DNA from: Flavobacteriaceae bacterium Ga0077528
GTDB lineage: Bacteria > Bacteroidota > Bacteroidia > Flavobacteriales > Flavobacteriaceae
DNA length: 64,000 nucleotides
NCBI GenBank assembly: GCA_001464475.1
Contig: LNDX01000001.1
Coordinates: 1 to 64,000, forward strand
Direction of reading: 5' to 3'
Every line of letters begins with the position of its first letter. Positions within the stretch are counted from its first letter, which is position 1. Made by a program: the position numbers and the translations under genes. The notes under the pieces are model-generated. The model made no database searches. It saw nothing but the letters and a program-made list of their open reading frames with translations, and was not told the DNA's origin. This document shows positions 43,928-52,721 of the stretch, piece after piece.

Positions 43928-44691
43928 ATTTTATACAAAATAGGTTTTGATGGCGAAGCATCATTTTCAAACGAAGCAATCTGTAGATTTAGTATATAAC
44001 TTCCATCTTGAATAGTATCTTCTACAAAAATCATTTCTGTAATTGTGCAATTCAATCGTGCATCGTCGTTTAAATTATTTACATCTTTTACATTCCAAAA
44101 TGCTTTATGCGCCAATAATTTTCCTTCGTCTTCTTCTCTATCAACACTTGGCAAATCGATTAATAAATGTTTAATTCCGATTTCTCGGATAAAAATCGCA
44201 GCTTCTTCAGATAAATATGGCGGATTGGTTTTGGAATAATTTTTATGTTTTTTCGATTCTGAATTTGGTAATGTTCTGATGATTAATGCTGAACTTGTTT
44301 CAGCATCTGTTGAATCTTTCTGTAAAGCTTTTACAATTTGATTTTTTGTAATTACCAAATCCCCATTTATATCTTCTGGTGTAATCGAAATCAATTCGGC
44401 TGTAAAGAAAAATTGTTTCAAGCATTGATTTATACTATAAAATTCTCGTGTAATGTGTCCGAGACATTCGGTGTGCGTTCCATGTCCGTGTGGATTGAAG
44501 AAAATATTGTTGAAATTAGTTGAACTTCCTTCGGAAACTTTTCCTATCCAATCTCCAAAAACCACTGGTTCGATTTCTGGCTTTTCGATGTACCACGCAA
44601 TTGGGTTTTCATCAGTATTTGATAATGGAATGGAAATATCAATTGGTTTTGATAGGTCGATTTGATATTTATTGTCAATGAATGCAATCAT
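43924..44691 (-). CDS. Cyclase family protein (kynurenine formamidase-like)
   Basis: 255 residues. DISIPLSNTDENPIAW at the start and the metal-binding HGHGTHTECLGHI near residue 75 fit the cyclase/kynurenine-formamidase fold (usual motif HxGTHxDxPxH, here with Glu and Cys replacing Asp and Pro). Further family signs are LLIDLPSVDREEDEGK and LNCTITEMIFVE. Likely a metal-dependent amidohydrolase; substrate unsure. Confidence 0.82.
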   Translation of the reverse strand: MIAFIDNKYQIDLSKPIDISIPLSNTDENPIAWYIEKPEIEPVVFGDWIGKVSEGSSTNFNNIFFNPHGHGTHTECLGHITREFYSINQCLKQFFFTAELISITPEDINGDLVITKNQIVKALQKDSTDAETSSALIIRTLPNSESKKHKNYSKTNPPYLSEEAAIFIREIGIKHLLIDLPSVDREEDEGKLLAHKAFWNVKDVNNLNDDARLNCTITEMIFVEDTIQDGSYILNLQIASFENDASPSKPILYKI

Positions 44692-44697
44692 AATGGA

Positions 44698-44742
44698 ACG
44701 CGGATTTAACGGATTTTCAAACGCGGATTTAACGGATTTTTC
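44698..44742. repeat. Two 21-bp direct repeats
   Basis: ACGCGGATTTAACGGATTTT occurs twice, 23 bases apart, between hemW and the cyclase gene. A short intergenic repeat type; no coding. Confidence 0.7.
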
Positions 44743-44752
44743 TGCGTTACTT

Positions 44753-45886
44753 TTACTCCAAATTTAGCAAAAACAAATCACTTGCAATTCCGTCACTTAA
44801 AAATTTACCTTTTTTGGTAGTTCGTAAAATGTTTTCATCTACAAAAAGTAAATGATCTTCAATGTATTTTGCAGCTTGTTGATTGAGATAGTCTAAATAG
44901 GTTTTGCCAAATTCAGTTTCAATTCGGTCTAAAGAAATTCCCCAAATAGTTCGCAAACCTGTCATAACATATTCGTTATATCTATCAGTTTTGGATAAAA
45001 TTTCAGTTTCTGATGGTAATTTATTTTCTTGAATGGATTTCAAATACAAAGTATTATTTGACACATTCCAACTACGTTTTTCTCCGTCATAACTATGAGC
45101 TGAAGGACCAATTCCTATGTATTTTTTGCCTAACCAATAACTTGAATTGTTTTTAGAGAAATAATTTTCTTTTCCGAAATTGGATAATTCGTAGTGAATA
45201 AAATCATTTTCGACTAGTTTATCAACCAAAATCTGAAAATGTTCTTGAGCCACTTCATCGTCTGGCTGTGGAATTATTCCTTTTTGAATAAACGAATGCA
45301 AAGCTGTTTTGGGTTCAACCGTCAAAGCATAACTTGAAATATGTGGAATATTAAAAGACAAAGCTGTTTCGATATTCTTAAGCCATTTTTCGTTACTCAT
45401 ATTAGGAATTCCGTAAATTAAATCAACCGAAATATTATCAAAATATTGTGTTGCAAATTCGAGACATTCTTTAGCTTCTTCCGAATTATGAGCGCGATTC
45501 ATCATCTTTAAATCCTCTTCAAAAAACGATTGAATTCCGATGGAAAGACGATTGATTCCGGTTTTTGTTAGTTCAACCAAATACTCTTCCGATAAATCAT
45601 CTGGATTAGCCTCAAGTGTGATTTCAGGATTTTCTGATACCTTATAGTTTTTATAAATCGAATCAATCTGCAATCTCAAATCTGCAATCTGCAATCTACT
45701 AGGCGTTCCTCCACCAAAATAAATGGTTTCTACAACTTCGTCTTGAAACTCACTTTTACGCATTTCAATTTCTTTAGCCAATGCCAAAACCATCTCATCT
45801 TTTTTCTTCAATGAAGTAGAAAAATGAAAGTCGCAATAGTGACACGCTTGCTTGCAAAATGGTATGTGTATGTAGATTCCGGACAT
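44753..45886 (-). CDS. hemW: HemW-like radical SAM heme chaperone
   Basis: 377 residues. Radical-SAM cluster motif CKQACHYC (Cys11, Cys15, Cys18), then YFGGGTPSRL, ITLEANPDDLSEEY, GINRLSIGIQSF, DLIYGIP and the C-terminal HemW domain (YNEYVMTGLRTIWG). In HemN the activity is oxidation of coproporphyrinogen; HemW is a heme-inserting chaperone, and the short length and motif fit HemW. Residues after GGGTPSR (LQIADLRLQIDSI) are coded by a repetitive AATCTGCAATCT stretch at 45665-45697. Confidence 0.9.
   Translation of the reverse strand: MSGIYIHIPFCKQACHYCDFHFSTSLKKKDEMVLALAKEIEMRKSEFQDEVVETIYFGGGTPSRLQIADLRLQIDSIYKNYKVSENPEITLEANPDDLSEEYLVELTKTGINRLSIGIQSFFEEDLKMMNRAHNSEEAKECLEFATQYFDNISVDLIYGIPNMSNEKWLKNIETALSFNIPHISSYALTVEPKTALHSFIQKGIIPQPDDEVAQEHFQILVDKLVENDFIHYELSNFGKENYFSKNNSSYWLGKKYIGIGPSAHSYDGEKRSWNVSNNTLYLKSIQENKLPSETEILSKTDRYNEYVMTGLRTIWGISLDRIETEFGKTYLDYLNQQAAKYIEDHLLFVDENILRTTKKGKFLSDGIASDLFLLNLE
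45665..45697. repeat. AATCTGCAATCT repeat inside hemW
   Basis: Near-tandem copies of AATCTGCAATCT within the coding sequence, encoding LQIADLRLQI in frame. It resembles intergenic flavobacterial repeats I have seen, but this is from memory. Confidence 0.6.
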
Positions 45887-45895
45887 TTATTTAGT

Positions 45896-45950
45896 GTTCA
45901 GTCGCAGTCGCAGTTTGCAGTACTGAGACTGAAAACTGAGACTGAAAACT
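45896..45950. repeat. Dispersed GACTGAAAACTG repeat, copy 2
   Basis: TTCAGTCGCAGTCGCAGT, then ACTGAGACTGAAAACTGAGACTGAAAACT; same family as 43472-43525. Between ruvC and hemW. Confidence 0.6.
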
Positions 45951-46503
45951 ATTTTTTAACTCGAGATTCATTATTTTTTACAAAAGCATCCCAACCTGAA
46001 TAACTTTTTTCGCCAACTACTTTTCCAGAGTTGAAGAAATGACAAACAGCTGCTGCCAATCCATCGGTAGAATCTAGATTTTTTGGTAATTCTTTTAAAC
46101 CTAGAAGTTGTTGAAGCATTTTGGCAACTTGCTCTTTGCTTGCGTTTCCGTTTCCAGTTATTGCCATTTTAATCTTTTTGGGTTCGTATTCGGTAATTGG
46201 TATTTGACGCGATAACCCTGCAGCCATAGCAACGCCTTGAGCTCTACCAAGCTTTAACATGGATTGAACGTTTTTTCCAAAAAATGGTGCTTCAATGGCA
46301 ATTTCATCTGGATGATGCGTTTCTATTAACTCGATGGTTCTTTCAAAAATGACTTTTAGTTTGGTATAATGATCGTCATATTTACTCAATATCAGTTCGT
46401 TCAACTGAAGAAACTGCATTTTCTTGTTGACTACTTTTATCAATCCAAAACCCATAATGGTTGTTCCTGGGTCGATTCCTAAAATTATTCTTTCGTTTAC
46501 CAT
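45949..46503 (-). CDS. ruvC: Holliday junction resolvase RuvC
   Basis: 184 residues. ILGIDPGTTIMGFGLI with catalytic Asp, IAIEAPFFGKN with Glu, GRAQGVAMAAG, and DSTDGLAAAVCH with the C-terminal Asp pair. Cleaves Holliday junctions with RuvAB. Length slightly above the usual ~175. Confidence 0.95.
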   Translation of the reverse strand: MVNERIILGIDPGTTIMGFGLIKVVNKKMQFLQLNELILSKYDDHYTKLKVIFERTIELIETHHPDEIAIEAPFFGKNVQSMLKLGRAQGVAMAAGLSRQIPITEYEPKKIKMAITGNGNASKEQVAKMLQQLLGLKELPKNLDSTDGLAAAVCHFFNSGKVVGEKSYSGWDAFVKNNESRVKK

Positions 46504-46508
46504 ATTTT

Positions 46509-46534
46509 GCCACTAAGACGCTAAGTCACAAAGT
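46509..46534. repeat. Dispersed CCACTAAGACGCTAAGTCACAAAG repeat, copy
   Basis: GCCACTAAGACGCTAAGTCA followed by CAAAG, upstream of ruvC and of the 46598 gene. Matches 47508-47536 closely and 17193/17296 loosely. Confidence 0.65.
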
Positions 46535-46597
46535 TTTTTGTAATGAGTTTCCAAAACCAGTTAGGAAACGAAAAGGGTTTTCCTTTACTTTGTACCA

Positions 46598-47527
46598 ATG
46601 ATTACAATTCCTCACAAAGCTAAACAATTCTTGGTTTTTTCAGTCAAACTTTTGATTGTTGTTGGCGCATTTTATTTTATTTACAACCAATTGGCTTCCA
46701 ATGACAAATTGGAATGGGATAAATTTTTGGTTTTATTTCATAAAAATCAATCGTTTGCTGGAATTTCGTTTATCTTATTTTTTAGTTTTTTGAATCGTTT
46801 TTTTGAAATTCTGAAATGGCAAAATCTGGCACAAGTTGTAAAACCAATTTCTGTAAATGAAGCTACGAAACAAGTTCTTGCAGCTTTAACTTTGGGTGTT
46901 TTTACTCCGGTTGGCGTTGGTGAATATGCTGGAAAAGCATTGTATTTTGACAAAAAAGACACTAAAAAAATTATTTTTCTGAATTTAATTTGCAACGGCG
47001 TTCAAATTGTTGCTACAGGAATTTTTGGTATTCTGGGCATGATGATTTTAGGCTATTGGCTTTGGAGTTTTGGAATAATAGCTTTTACAATTGTCTTCTT
47101 TCTGTTTTCTTATTTCACTAAAAAAATCAAAATTAAAGGCTATTCAATTGAAGATTTAATTGAAAAAATTAATGAAATTCCGAAGAAAATTCATCGTAAG
47201 AACTTGATTTTAGGATTTTGTCGTTACTTGGTTTTTTCACATCAATATTATTTTTTGTTTTTGGCTTTTGATGTTGATTTGCCATATTCCACTTTGATGG
47301 CAACTATTTCAACAGTCTATTTTTTAGCTTCAGTTGTTCCGAGTTTTCAGTTTTTAGATTTTGCTTTAAAAGGAAGTTTGGCAATTTATTTCTTTGGAAT
47401 ACTTGGTGTTAACGAATGGATTGTGGTTTTTGTGACGATGCTAATGTGGTTTTTAAATGTAGTTTTACCAGTAGTTTTTGGAAGTTATTATGTTATGATA
47501 TTTAAGGTTTTGCCACAAAGACGCTAA
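46598..47527 (+). CDS. LPG synthase-like (UPF0104) membrane protein
   Basis: 309 residues, 7-8 TM helices. FFSFLNRFFEILKWQ, TLGVFTPVGVGEYAGKALYF and TISTVYFLASVVPSFQFLDFALKGSLAIYFF are the patterns of the lysylphosphatidylglycerol synthase TM region family without the synthase domain. Possibly a lipid or polyprenol transporter; substrate unknown. Its final codons (LPQRR and stop) lie in a dispersed repeat at 47508-47536. Followed by a glycosyltransferase gene in the same direction (70-bp gap). Confidence 0.82.
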   Translation: MITIPHKAKQFLVFSVKLLIVVGAFYFIYNQLASNDKLEWDKFLVLFHKNQSFAGISFILFFSFLNRFFEILKWQNLAQVVKPISVNEATKQVLAALTLGVFTPVGVGEYAGKALYFDKKDTKKIIFLNLICNGVQIVATGIFGILGMMILGYWLWSFGIIAFTIVFFLFSYFTKKIKIKGYSIEDLIEKINEIPKKIHRKNLILGFCRYLVFSHQYYFLFLAFDVDLPYSTLMATISTVYFLASVVPSFQFLDFALKGSLAIYFFGILGVNEWIVVFVTMLMWFLNVVLPVVFGSYYVMIFKVLPQRR

Positions 47528-47536
47528 GTCACAAAG
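47508..47536. repeat. Dispersed repeat providing a stop codon
   Basis: TTTTGCCACAAAGACGCTAA, then GTCACAAAG. The TAA inside is the stop of the 46598 gene, so the repeat fixed that protein's C-terminus. Confidence 0.65.
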
Positions 47537-47597
47537 ATTTTATTAAGATTGAATTATTTATCTTTTTATTTTTTAAATTCGTACAAAATAGTTTCTT

Positions 47598-48725
47598 ATG
47601 ATTGAAATCGTATTATTGGTTGTTTTAGTAATTTATGTTGTGTTTATTTTGCAACTCATCTTTGGTTTTGATAAAGTAAAATCATTTTTAAGAACCGATG
47701 AAAAACCTGTTACTAAGTTCTCGATAATTGTTCCTTTTAGGAATGAAGAAAAGAATTTGCCGAAACTTTTAAAATCAATTTCTAAGCTAAATTATCCTAA
47801 GGATTTATTTGAAATTATTCTGGTTGATGATTTTTCAACCGATGCTTCTGAACGCGTTTACATCAAATGGCGTATGGAAAATGGGTTGATTGAAACGACG
47901 CTTTTAGAAAATTTACGTTTATCCAATTCACCAAAAAAAGATGCAATTTCAAGAGCAATCCCAATTTTGAAACATGAATGGGTTGTAACAACTGATGCCG
48001 ATTGTACAGTAAATAAAAATTGGCTGCTGACTTTAGATAATTTTATTCAAAAAAATACTGCCGAAATGGTAGTTGGCGCTGTGGTTTATAAAACTAAAAA
48101 CAATTGGTTCCATCAGTTTCAGCAACTGGACTTATTGAGTTTACAAGGAACTACGATTGGAAGTTTTGGCATTGGAAAACCATTTATGTGTAACGGAGCG
48201 AACTTTGCTTACACTAAAAAACTTTTTAATGAAATTGGTGGTTTTGGTGGAAACAACAAAATGGCAAGTGGTGACGATGTTTTTTTATTGCAAAAAGCAT
48301 TGAAAAATAATGCTGATAAAGTACATTATCTAAAAAATACAGATACCATTGTAAAAACAAAACCCGAAAATGATTTGTACAAATTGTTTATGCAACGTGT
48401 TCGATGGGCAAGTAAAACAACCGGGTATTCTGGATATTACTCTAAAAGTTTGGCGGTTATGGTATTGGCGATGAACTTTAGTTTGATTGTTAGTTTGTAT
48501 TTATTAATTACAAATTGCCTCAATTGGAAAACTTTACTAATTGTCTTTTCAGTTAAATATTTTGTTGATTATTTATTGCTTTTGAAATCGAATCAATATT
48601 TGAGAAAAAATAAATTTATATTCCCAATTGCAAGTAGTTTGGTTTATCCTTTCTTCTCGAGTTTTGTTGGACTTTACTCTCTTGTTGGAGGTTTTACTTG
48701 GAAAGGTAGAAGCTTTTCTAAATAA
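47598..48725 (+). CDS. GT2 glycosyltransferase with TM helices
   Basis: 375 residues. N-terminal TM (~2-22), GT-A catalytic domain (FSIIVPFRNEEKNLPKLL, ILVDDFSTDAS, TTDADCTVNKNW, GDDVFLLQKAL and QRVRW), then two or three TM helices at the end. The GDD and QxxRW motifs fit processive-type or lipid-modifying GT2 enzymes. Its stop abuts the stop of the convergent 48726 gene. Confidence 0.9.
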   Translation: MIEIVLLVVLVIYVVFILQLIFGFDKVKSFLRTDEKPVTKFSIIVPFRNEEKNLPKLLKSISKLNYPKDLFEIILVDDFSTDASERVYIKWRMENGLIETTLLENLRLSNSPKKDAISRAIPILKHEWVVTTDADCTVNKNWLLTLDNFIQKNTAEMVVGAVVYKTKNNWFHQFQQLDLLSLQGTTIGSFGIGKPFMCNGANFAYTKKLFNEIGGFGGNNKMASGDDVFLLQKALKNNADKVHYLKNTDTIVKTKPENDLYKLFMQRVRWASKTTGYSGYYSKSLAVMVLAMNFSLIVSLYLLITNCLNWKTLLIVFSVKYFVDYLLLLKSNQYLRKNKFIFPIASSLVYPFFSSFVGLYSLVGGFTWKGRSFSK

Positions 48726-49205
48726 TTATTTTTCAGTTTTGATTATAACTGGTAAAACAAATTGGGTTTTTACAGGAATTCCGCGTTTTATGGCTGGATT
48801 TACTTTTGGAAAATCCACTAATTTTACTCTTAGAATACTATCAATTTTAATGGTATCATAAGCGACTGTATCTTTTGGAAATTGTGGCTCAAATTGCATT
48901 GAGGCATCAGGATTGACCGTAACCCTGACCTCTATAGTGTCTAATTCTGGATACAAAATAGATAAGGTGTCTACACTTAGCTTTTGTTGAATAGTACTCG
49001 CTAAAAACTCAAAAAAACATTGTTTACGTAGTGTTTCGTCTGAAATGGCTTCACAGTCTGCAACAGATGGATACTCATCAACTTCTTTCCAATTGATTTC
49101 CTTCATTTCTTTTTCCAACAATTCTTGTTCAGAAGGCACTTGCTTCTCAAAATATTGACAAGAAACTAAAGAAATTAACAAGATATAAGAAACAATTTTT
49201 TTCAA
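48726..49205 (-). CDS. Lipoprotein with TonB-C-like domain
   Basis: 159 residues. Lipobox LISLVSC with Cys16. The C-terminal part (VRVTVNPDASMQFEPQFPKD, then INSILRVKLVDFPKVNPAIKRG-like and VKTQFVLPVI) resembles the C-terminal domain of TonB-like energy transducers common in Bacteroidota. No N-terminal TM/proline-rich region, so not a standard TonB. Role unknown. Confidence 0.72.
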   Translation of the reverse strand: MKKIVSYILLISLVSCQYFEKQVPSEQELLEKEMKEINWKEVDEYPSVADCEAISDETLRKQCFFEFLASTIQQKLSVDTLSILYPELDTIEVRVTVNPDASMQFEPQFPKDTVAYDTIKIDSILRVKLVDFPKVNPAIKRGIPVKTQFVLPVIIKTEK

Positions 49206-49209
49206 AAGA

Positions 49210-49581
49210 TTATGGTTTGGATTTTAAATACTCTGCATAGCTTTTATTGAACCATTCTTGCTTTGCTTTATCAGATTCTTCTTTTTGGTCTTTGTACAAA
49301 AGTCCTAATTTTTCTGAATAAATAGCAATTTTAATGGTATAAGTATAATATTCTTCTTTTGTCAAAGTAATTTTACTGTCAGATTGCTTCTGAAAAAACT
49401 CAAAAAACAAAGTGTCAAAATCTTTTTTATCAAAAGAAAGTACTTCTTTTTTATACTTGTTATAAAGTGTTTCTTTTATTGCAATATCAGGATCAACAGA
49501 TGCTGTCTGTTGTCCAAAAGATTGACTTGTGGCACAAAAAATTAGACTAAAGAATACCGCTATTTGAATTATTTTTCTCAT
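49210..49581 (-). CDS. Secreted protein of unknown function
   Basis: 123 residues from the ATG at 49581; a TTG at 49593 adds four. Signal peptide at ~1-22 (AVFFSLIFCATSQSFGQQ). The rest is charged and helical. Four bases upstream of the lipoprotein gene, so probably one operon. No family recognised. Confidence 0.65.
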   Translation of the reverse strand: MRKIIQIAVFFSLIFCATSQSFGQQTASVDPDIAIKETLYNKYKKEVLSFDKKDFDTLFFEFFQKQSDSKITLTKEEYYTYTIKIAIYSEKLGLLYKDQKEESDKAKQEWFNKSYAEYLKSKP

Positions 49582-49614
49582 ATTCGTTTTCAAAAATACT
49601 AAAAATTTATTTCA

Positions 49615-50103
49615 ATGGATATTATATTAGTTGTTCTTGGGTTACTATGTTGTATTCTTGGCTTATTAGGAAGCTTTCTTCCTGCTTTACCAGGACCACC
49701 AATAAGCTGGATTGGCCTTTTGTTACTATACTTAACAACCTTTGTAGAAAATAATTATTGGGTTCTTGGAATAACACTTGTGCTAACCATAATTATTTCT
49801 GTTTTAGATTATGTTATTCCATCAAAAGGAACTCAAAAATTTGGAGGAACTAAATATGGTTTTTGGGGAACCAATATTGGATTAATCATAGGATTATTTT
49901 TTCCGCCAATTGGTTTTATTATTGGATTGTTTGTTGGAGCATTTGTAGGAGAATTAATCTACAACTTTGATGATAAAAAAGGAGCTCTAAAAGCTGCTAC
50001 AGGAGCCTTTATTGGATTTTTAGTATCAACATTTATGAAATTTATGGTTTGTTTGTCCTTTTTAATTCTTTTTCTTTTTGTAGCTATTAAAAATTACTTT
50101 TAG
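49615..50103 (+). CDS. DUF456 membrane protein
   Basis: 162 residues, four or five TM helices. LGLLGSFLPALPGPPISWIGLL, LDYVIPSKGTQKFGGTKYGFWGTNIGLIIGLFFPPIGFIIG and FVGELIY are DUF456 signatures. Inner-membrane, unknown role. Confidence 0.93.
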   Translation: MDIILVVLGLLCCILGLLGSFLPALPGPPISWIGLLLLYLTTFVENNYWVLGITLVLTIIISVLDYVIPSKGTQKFGGTKYGFWGTNIGLIIGLFFPPIGFIIGLFVGAFVGELIYNFDDKKGALKAATGAFIGFLVSTFMKFMVCLSFLILFLFVAIKNYF

Positions 50104-50146
50104 TTTATCAATTGAGAGACCAACTATTTTTGAATCTGATTTAAAA

Positions 50147-50182
50147 ACAAAAAAGCCATCCACAAAAGTGGAAAGCTTTTCA
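50147..50182 (+). terminator. Terminator after the DUF456 gene
   Basis: AAAAAAGCCATCCAC-AAAA-GTGGAAAGCTTTT, an interrupted stem with A and T flanks. Confidence 0.6.
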
Positions 50183-50306
50183 TTGGTCTAACTACTAAAC
50201 CGTGCTACGAGTTACAAAGTCGTAGCGAAACAACACAACTAATTTTAAATGACCTTAAGAACTTTAACAATTGTTCTTGAATTCATTTCATATGCTTTTT
50301 GGGCAA

Positions 50307-50334
50307 AAAAGCACTTCATTTCTGAAGTGCTTTT
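50307..50334 (-). terminator. Terminator after tRNA-Asp
   Basis: AAAAGCACTTCA-TTTC-TGAAGTGCTTTT, a 12-bp perfect stem 10 bases past the tRNA 3' end. Confidence 0.85.
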
Positions 50335-50344
50335 CCCAATTTAG

Positions 50345-50418
50345 CGGTCTGGACGGGACTCGAACCCGCGACCCCATGCGTGACAGGCATGTATTCTAAC
50401 CAACTGAACTACCAAACC
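50345..50418 (-). tRNA. tRNA-Asp (anticodon GTC)
   Basis: Acceptor GGTTTGG / CCAGACC with one G-U pair, discriminator G, anticodon loop CTGTCAC (GTC), T arm GCGGGTTCGAGTCCCGT; 74 nt. CCA not encoded. Confidence 0.95.
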
Positions 50419-50504
50419 ATCGCTTTATTGCGGTTGCAAATATACATACGTTTTTTATTTCTGCAACTATTTTTTAAATTTTTTTTCAATTAATTTCAAT
50501 GAAA

Positions 50505-51431
50505 TCAACCAAAGTTTTGTTTTTCAACCAAGTATGTGGTAAGAATTTTTTCAAAATTTGCTCCTACATTTACTGGAACATACTTAATTTTGTTCTGAGC
50601 ACAAGTTAATGACAACTTTTTGAAGTACTCTGAGACGTTTTTTTCATACTCTTCTTTAATATTTTCAGCATATAAATTGATAATTTCACCCGACTCTACG
50701 TCAATAAACTTCCTTGGCGTGTTGTCAAAATTGAAATTTAACTCAGTTTTTTCATCAATTACATGAAAAACTACTACTTTATGTTTGTTGTGTTTTAGAT
50801 GCTGTAGCGCATTAAAAAGCTGCTCTTGATTTCCGTCTTGAAACATATCGGTGAAAAGCACAATCATTGAACGACGGTGCATCTTTTCGGCTATTAAATG
50901 AAGATACGTTATTGTATCTGTATTTTTTGGGGTTTTAGAGTTCTCAAGTAAATTTTCTAATTGATTTAACAACATTCTATGATGTCTATCACTCCCTTTT
51001 TCAGGAGCATAATATTCGTATTTGTCTGAAAAAACACTTAAACCAACAGCATCTCTTTGCTTCTTTAATAAATTCATCAAAACTGCAGAAGCTAGAACCG
51101 AAAAACCAATTTTACTTTCATAAAAAGGTTGATCACTTTTCAATTTTGGAAAATGCATTGAAGACGAATTATCAATAATTAAATGACAACGAAGGTTAGT
51201 TTCTTCTTCAAATCGTTTGGTATATAATCTATCCGTTTTAGCAAAAAGCTTCCAATCAATATGTTTGGTGCTTTCTCCAGAATTGTAAATTTTATGTTCA
51301 GCAAACTCAGCAGAAAACCCATGAAATGGTGACTTGTGCATCCCTGAAATAAATCCTTCGACTACTTGATTAGCAAGTAATTCTAGATGTTTGAAACCTG
51401 ATATTATTTCCTTTTGTTCTTCTATCTTCAT
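50505..51431 (-). CDS. DUF58 (VWA-like) protein
   Basis: 308 residues. VVEGFISGMHKSPFHGFSAEFAEHKIYNSGESTKHIDWKLFAKTD and LIIDNSSSMHF give the DUF58 signature and a VWA MIDAS-like DxSxS. The family usually works with MoxR AAA ATPases in chaperone or aerotolerance (Bat) operons; the MoxR partner is not in this window. Cytoplasmic. Confidence 0.92.
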   Translation of the reverse strand: MKIEEQKEIISGFKHLELLANQVVEGFISGMHKSPFHGFSAEFAEHKIYNSGESTKHIDWKLFAKTDRLYTKRFEEETNLRCHLIIDNSSSMHFPKLKSDQPFYESKIGFSVLASAVLMNLLKKQRDAVGLSVFSDKYEYYAPEKGSDRHHRMLLNQLENLLENSKTPKNTDTITYLHLIAEKMHRRSMIVLFTDMFQDGNQEQLFNALQHLKHNKHKVVVFHVIDEKTELNFNFDNTPRKFIDVESGEIINLYAENIKEEYEKNVSEYFKKLSLTCAQNKIKYVPVNVGANFEKILTTYLVEKQNFG

Positions 51432-51490
51432 AGCTCAAATATAATTTGAAAATTTGGAAATGAATCAATTTGGAAATTATTTTAACAAAT

Positions 51491-51518
51491 AAAAAAAAGG
51501 CCTAACTTTCGTTAGACC
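51491..51518 (-). terminator. Terminator after the LGFP gene
   Basis: Minus strand GGTCTAAC-GAAA-GTTAGGCC followed by eight T; one mismatch in the stem. Confidence 0.8.
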
Positions 51519-51560
51519 AATTTCTACTTATAAACTACTTACTTAACATATAAATAAATC

Positions 51561-52721
51561 CTAACGTTTAGTTTCAAAAGCGCCCATGCTTTTAGAATAA
51601 TAGATGGTTCCTCTTTCAAAATTTTGGTATAAAGTTCCGTCGGATGCAGTACCTTCATCGGAAACTGGAAAGCCAAGTGAACCTGTTTCCCATCCTTTTT
51701 TAGCATAATAGTCAAAAATTGGTCCTTTTTTAATTACAAAAGCAGTAATTTGATTGTTGACTACAAGATTAGGATTTTCATAAATAAAACCTTTTTGAAA
51801 TTCAGCAAAATGATATCTGAACATTTTTGGATAATTTTTGTTAGCTGTAACTAAGTCACCTAAATAGGAATCCGCACCGCCTGTAAGCTTCCATTTTGTA
51901 TAAACTCCATTTTTTTCACGCATGGTATTAAAAATCACTTTATAAGGAATTGCTTTTGTGGAAATAACGGCACCAAATTCAAAGTACTGCAAGGAATTAT
52001 TGTTTTTAATTATTTCATCGCTTATTGGATAACCTAATTTCCCAATTTCCCAACCTTCTTTTTTCCAAATTTCAATAATCATGTTTGGAATAGCAAAAGT
52101 TCCTAAATTAGGATGAAAATAAATGGCACCACCTTCAAAGAAATTGAATCTTCCATATCCGTCAGGAGTTACTTTTTCGTCCGTTTTTGGAAAACCTAAA
52201 AAAGAATTTTCCCATCCAAGTGATTTCCATTTGTCTCTTATGGCACCATGTACTTCGTGGGCTCCAGTTGCAGGACTCCAATAAATGCTTCCGCCTTCAA
52301 AATGTTGACCTGCACCGTTTTTATTAGGAGTTTTAAATTCGTCTGATATCGGAGCGCCTAAGAAATACTTTTGATTTATGAAACCTGTTCCTCTTTGAGT
52401 TTTTCCAGGTTCTCCCATAAGTAAAGAGGAATATTCTTTATAAATATCACCCCAAACTGCATAAGCATTAGAAGTTTCAGATTTGCAATAGACAGCAGCA
52501 TCAAAATTTGAAAAAAACATATAATAAACAAATTTACCATCATCGGTAGCAGAAAGCGGTTGGTAATTTATTTGATAATTATCAGCAGGTTTCAACTTTA
52601 ATTGCTTTGCTTTTTCAATGATTTTGATTTTTATATCATCGATTCTGGCTTTGGCTTTACCTTGTCCCATTACCATGGTAGATAAGCCTAATATTAGAAA
52701 TATAGATGTTAATTTTTTCAT
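51561..52721 (-). CDS. Secreted LGFP-repeat protein
   Basis: 386 residues. Signal peptide at 1-19. From ~85 on there are five or six ~50-residue LGFP repeats: (F/Y)LGAPISDE, SFLGFPKTDE, GKLGYPISDE, GSLGFPVSDE, each followed by a FExGxIY(W/F/Y) half. LGFP repeats bind or associate with cell-wall/glycan structures in other bacteria. Last gene of the 54916-51561 operon; starts 4 bases inside the crystallin gene (ATGA). Confidence 0.9.
   Translation of the reverse strand: MKKLTSIFLILGLSTMVMGQGKAKARIDDIKIKIIEKAKQLKLKPADNYQINYQPLSATDDGKFVYYMFFSNFDAAVYCKSETSNAYAVWGDIYKEYSSLLMGEPGKTQRGTGFINQKYFLGAPISDEFKTPNKNGAGQHFEGGSIYWSPATGAHEVHGAIRDKWKSLGWENSFLGFPKTDEKVTPDGYGRFNFFEGGAIYFHPNLGTFAIPNMIIEIWKKEGWEIGKLGYPISDEIIKNNNSLQYFEFGAVISTKAIPYKVIFNTMREKNGVYTKWKLTGGADSYLGDLVTANKNYPKMFRYHFAEFQKGFIYENPNLVVNNQITAFVIKKGPIFDYYAKKGWETGSLGFPVSDEGTASDGTLYQNFERGTIYYSKSMGAFETKR

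Larger units (their letters stand above)
50104..50504. other. Intergenic region with terminators and tRNA-Asp
   Basis: Holds the DUF456 terminator, a T-flanked hairpin for the tRNA at 50307-50334, the tRNA-Asp itself and AT-rich spacer. No gene seen. Confidence 0.7.
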
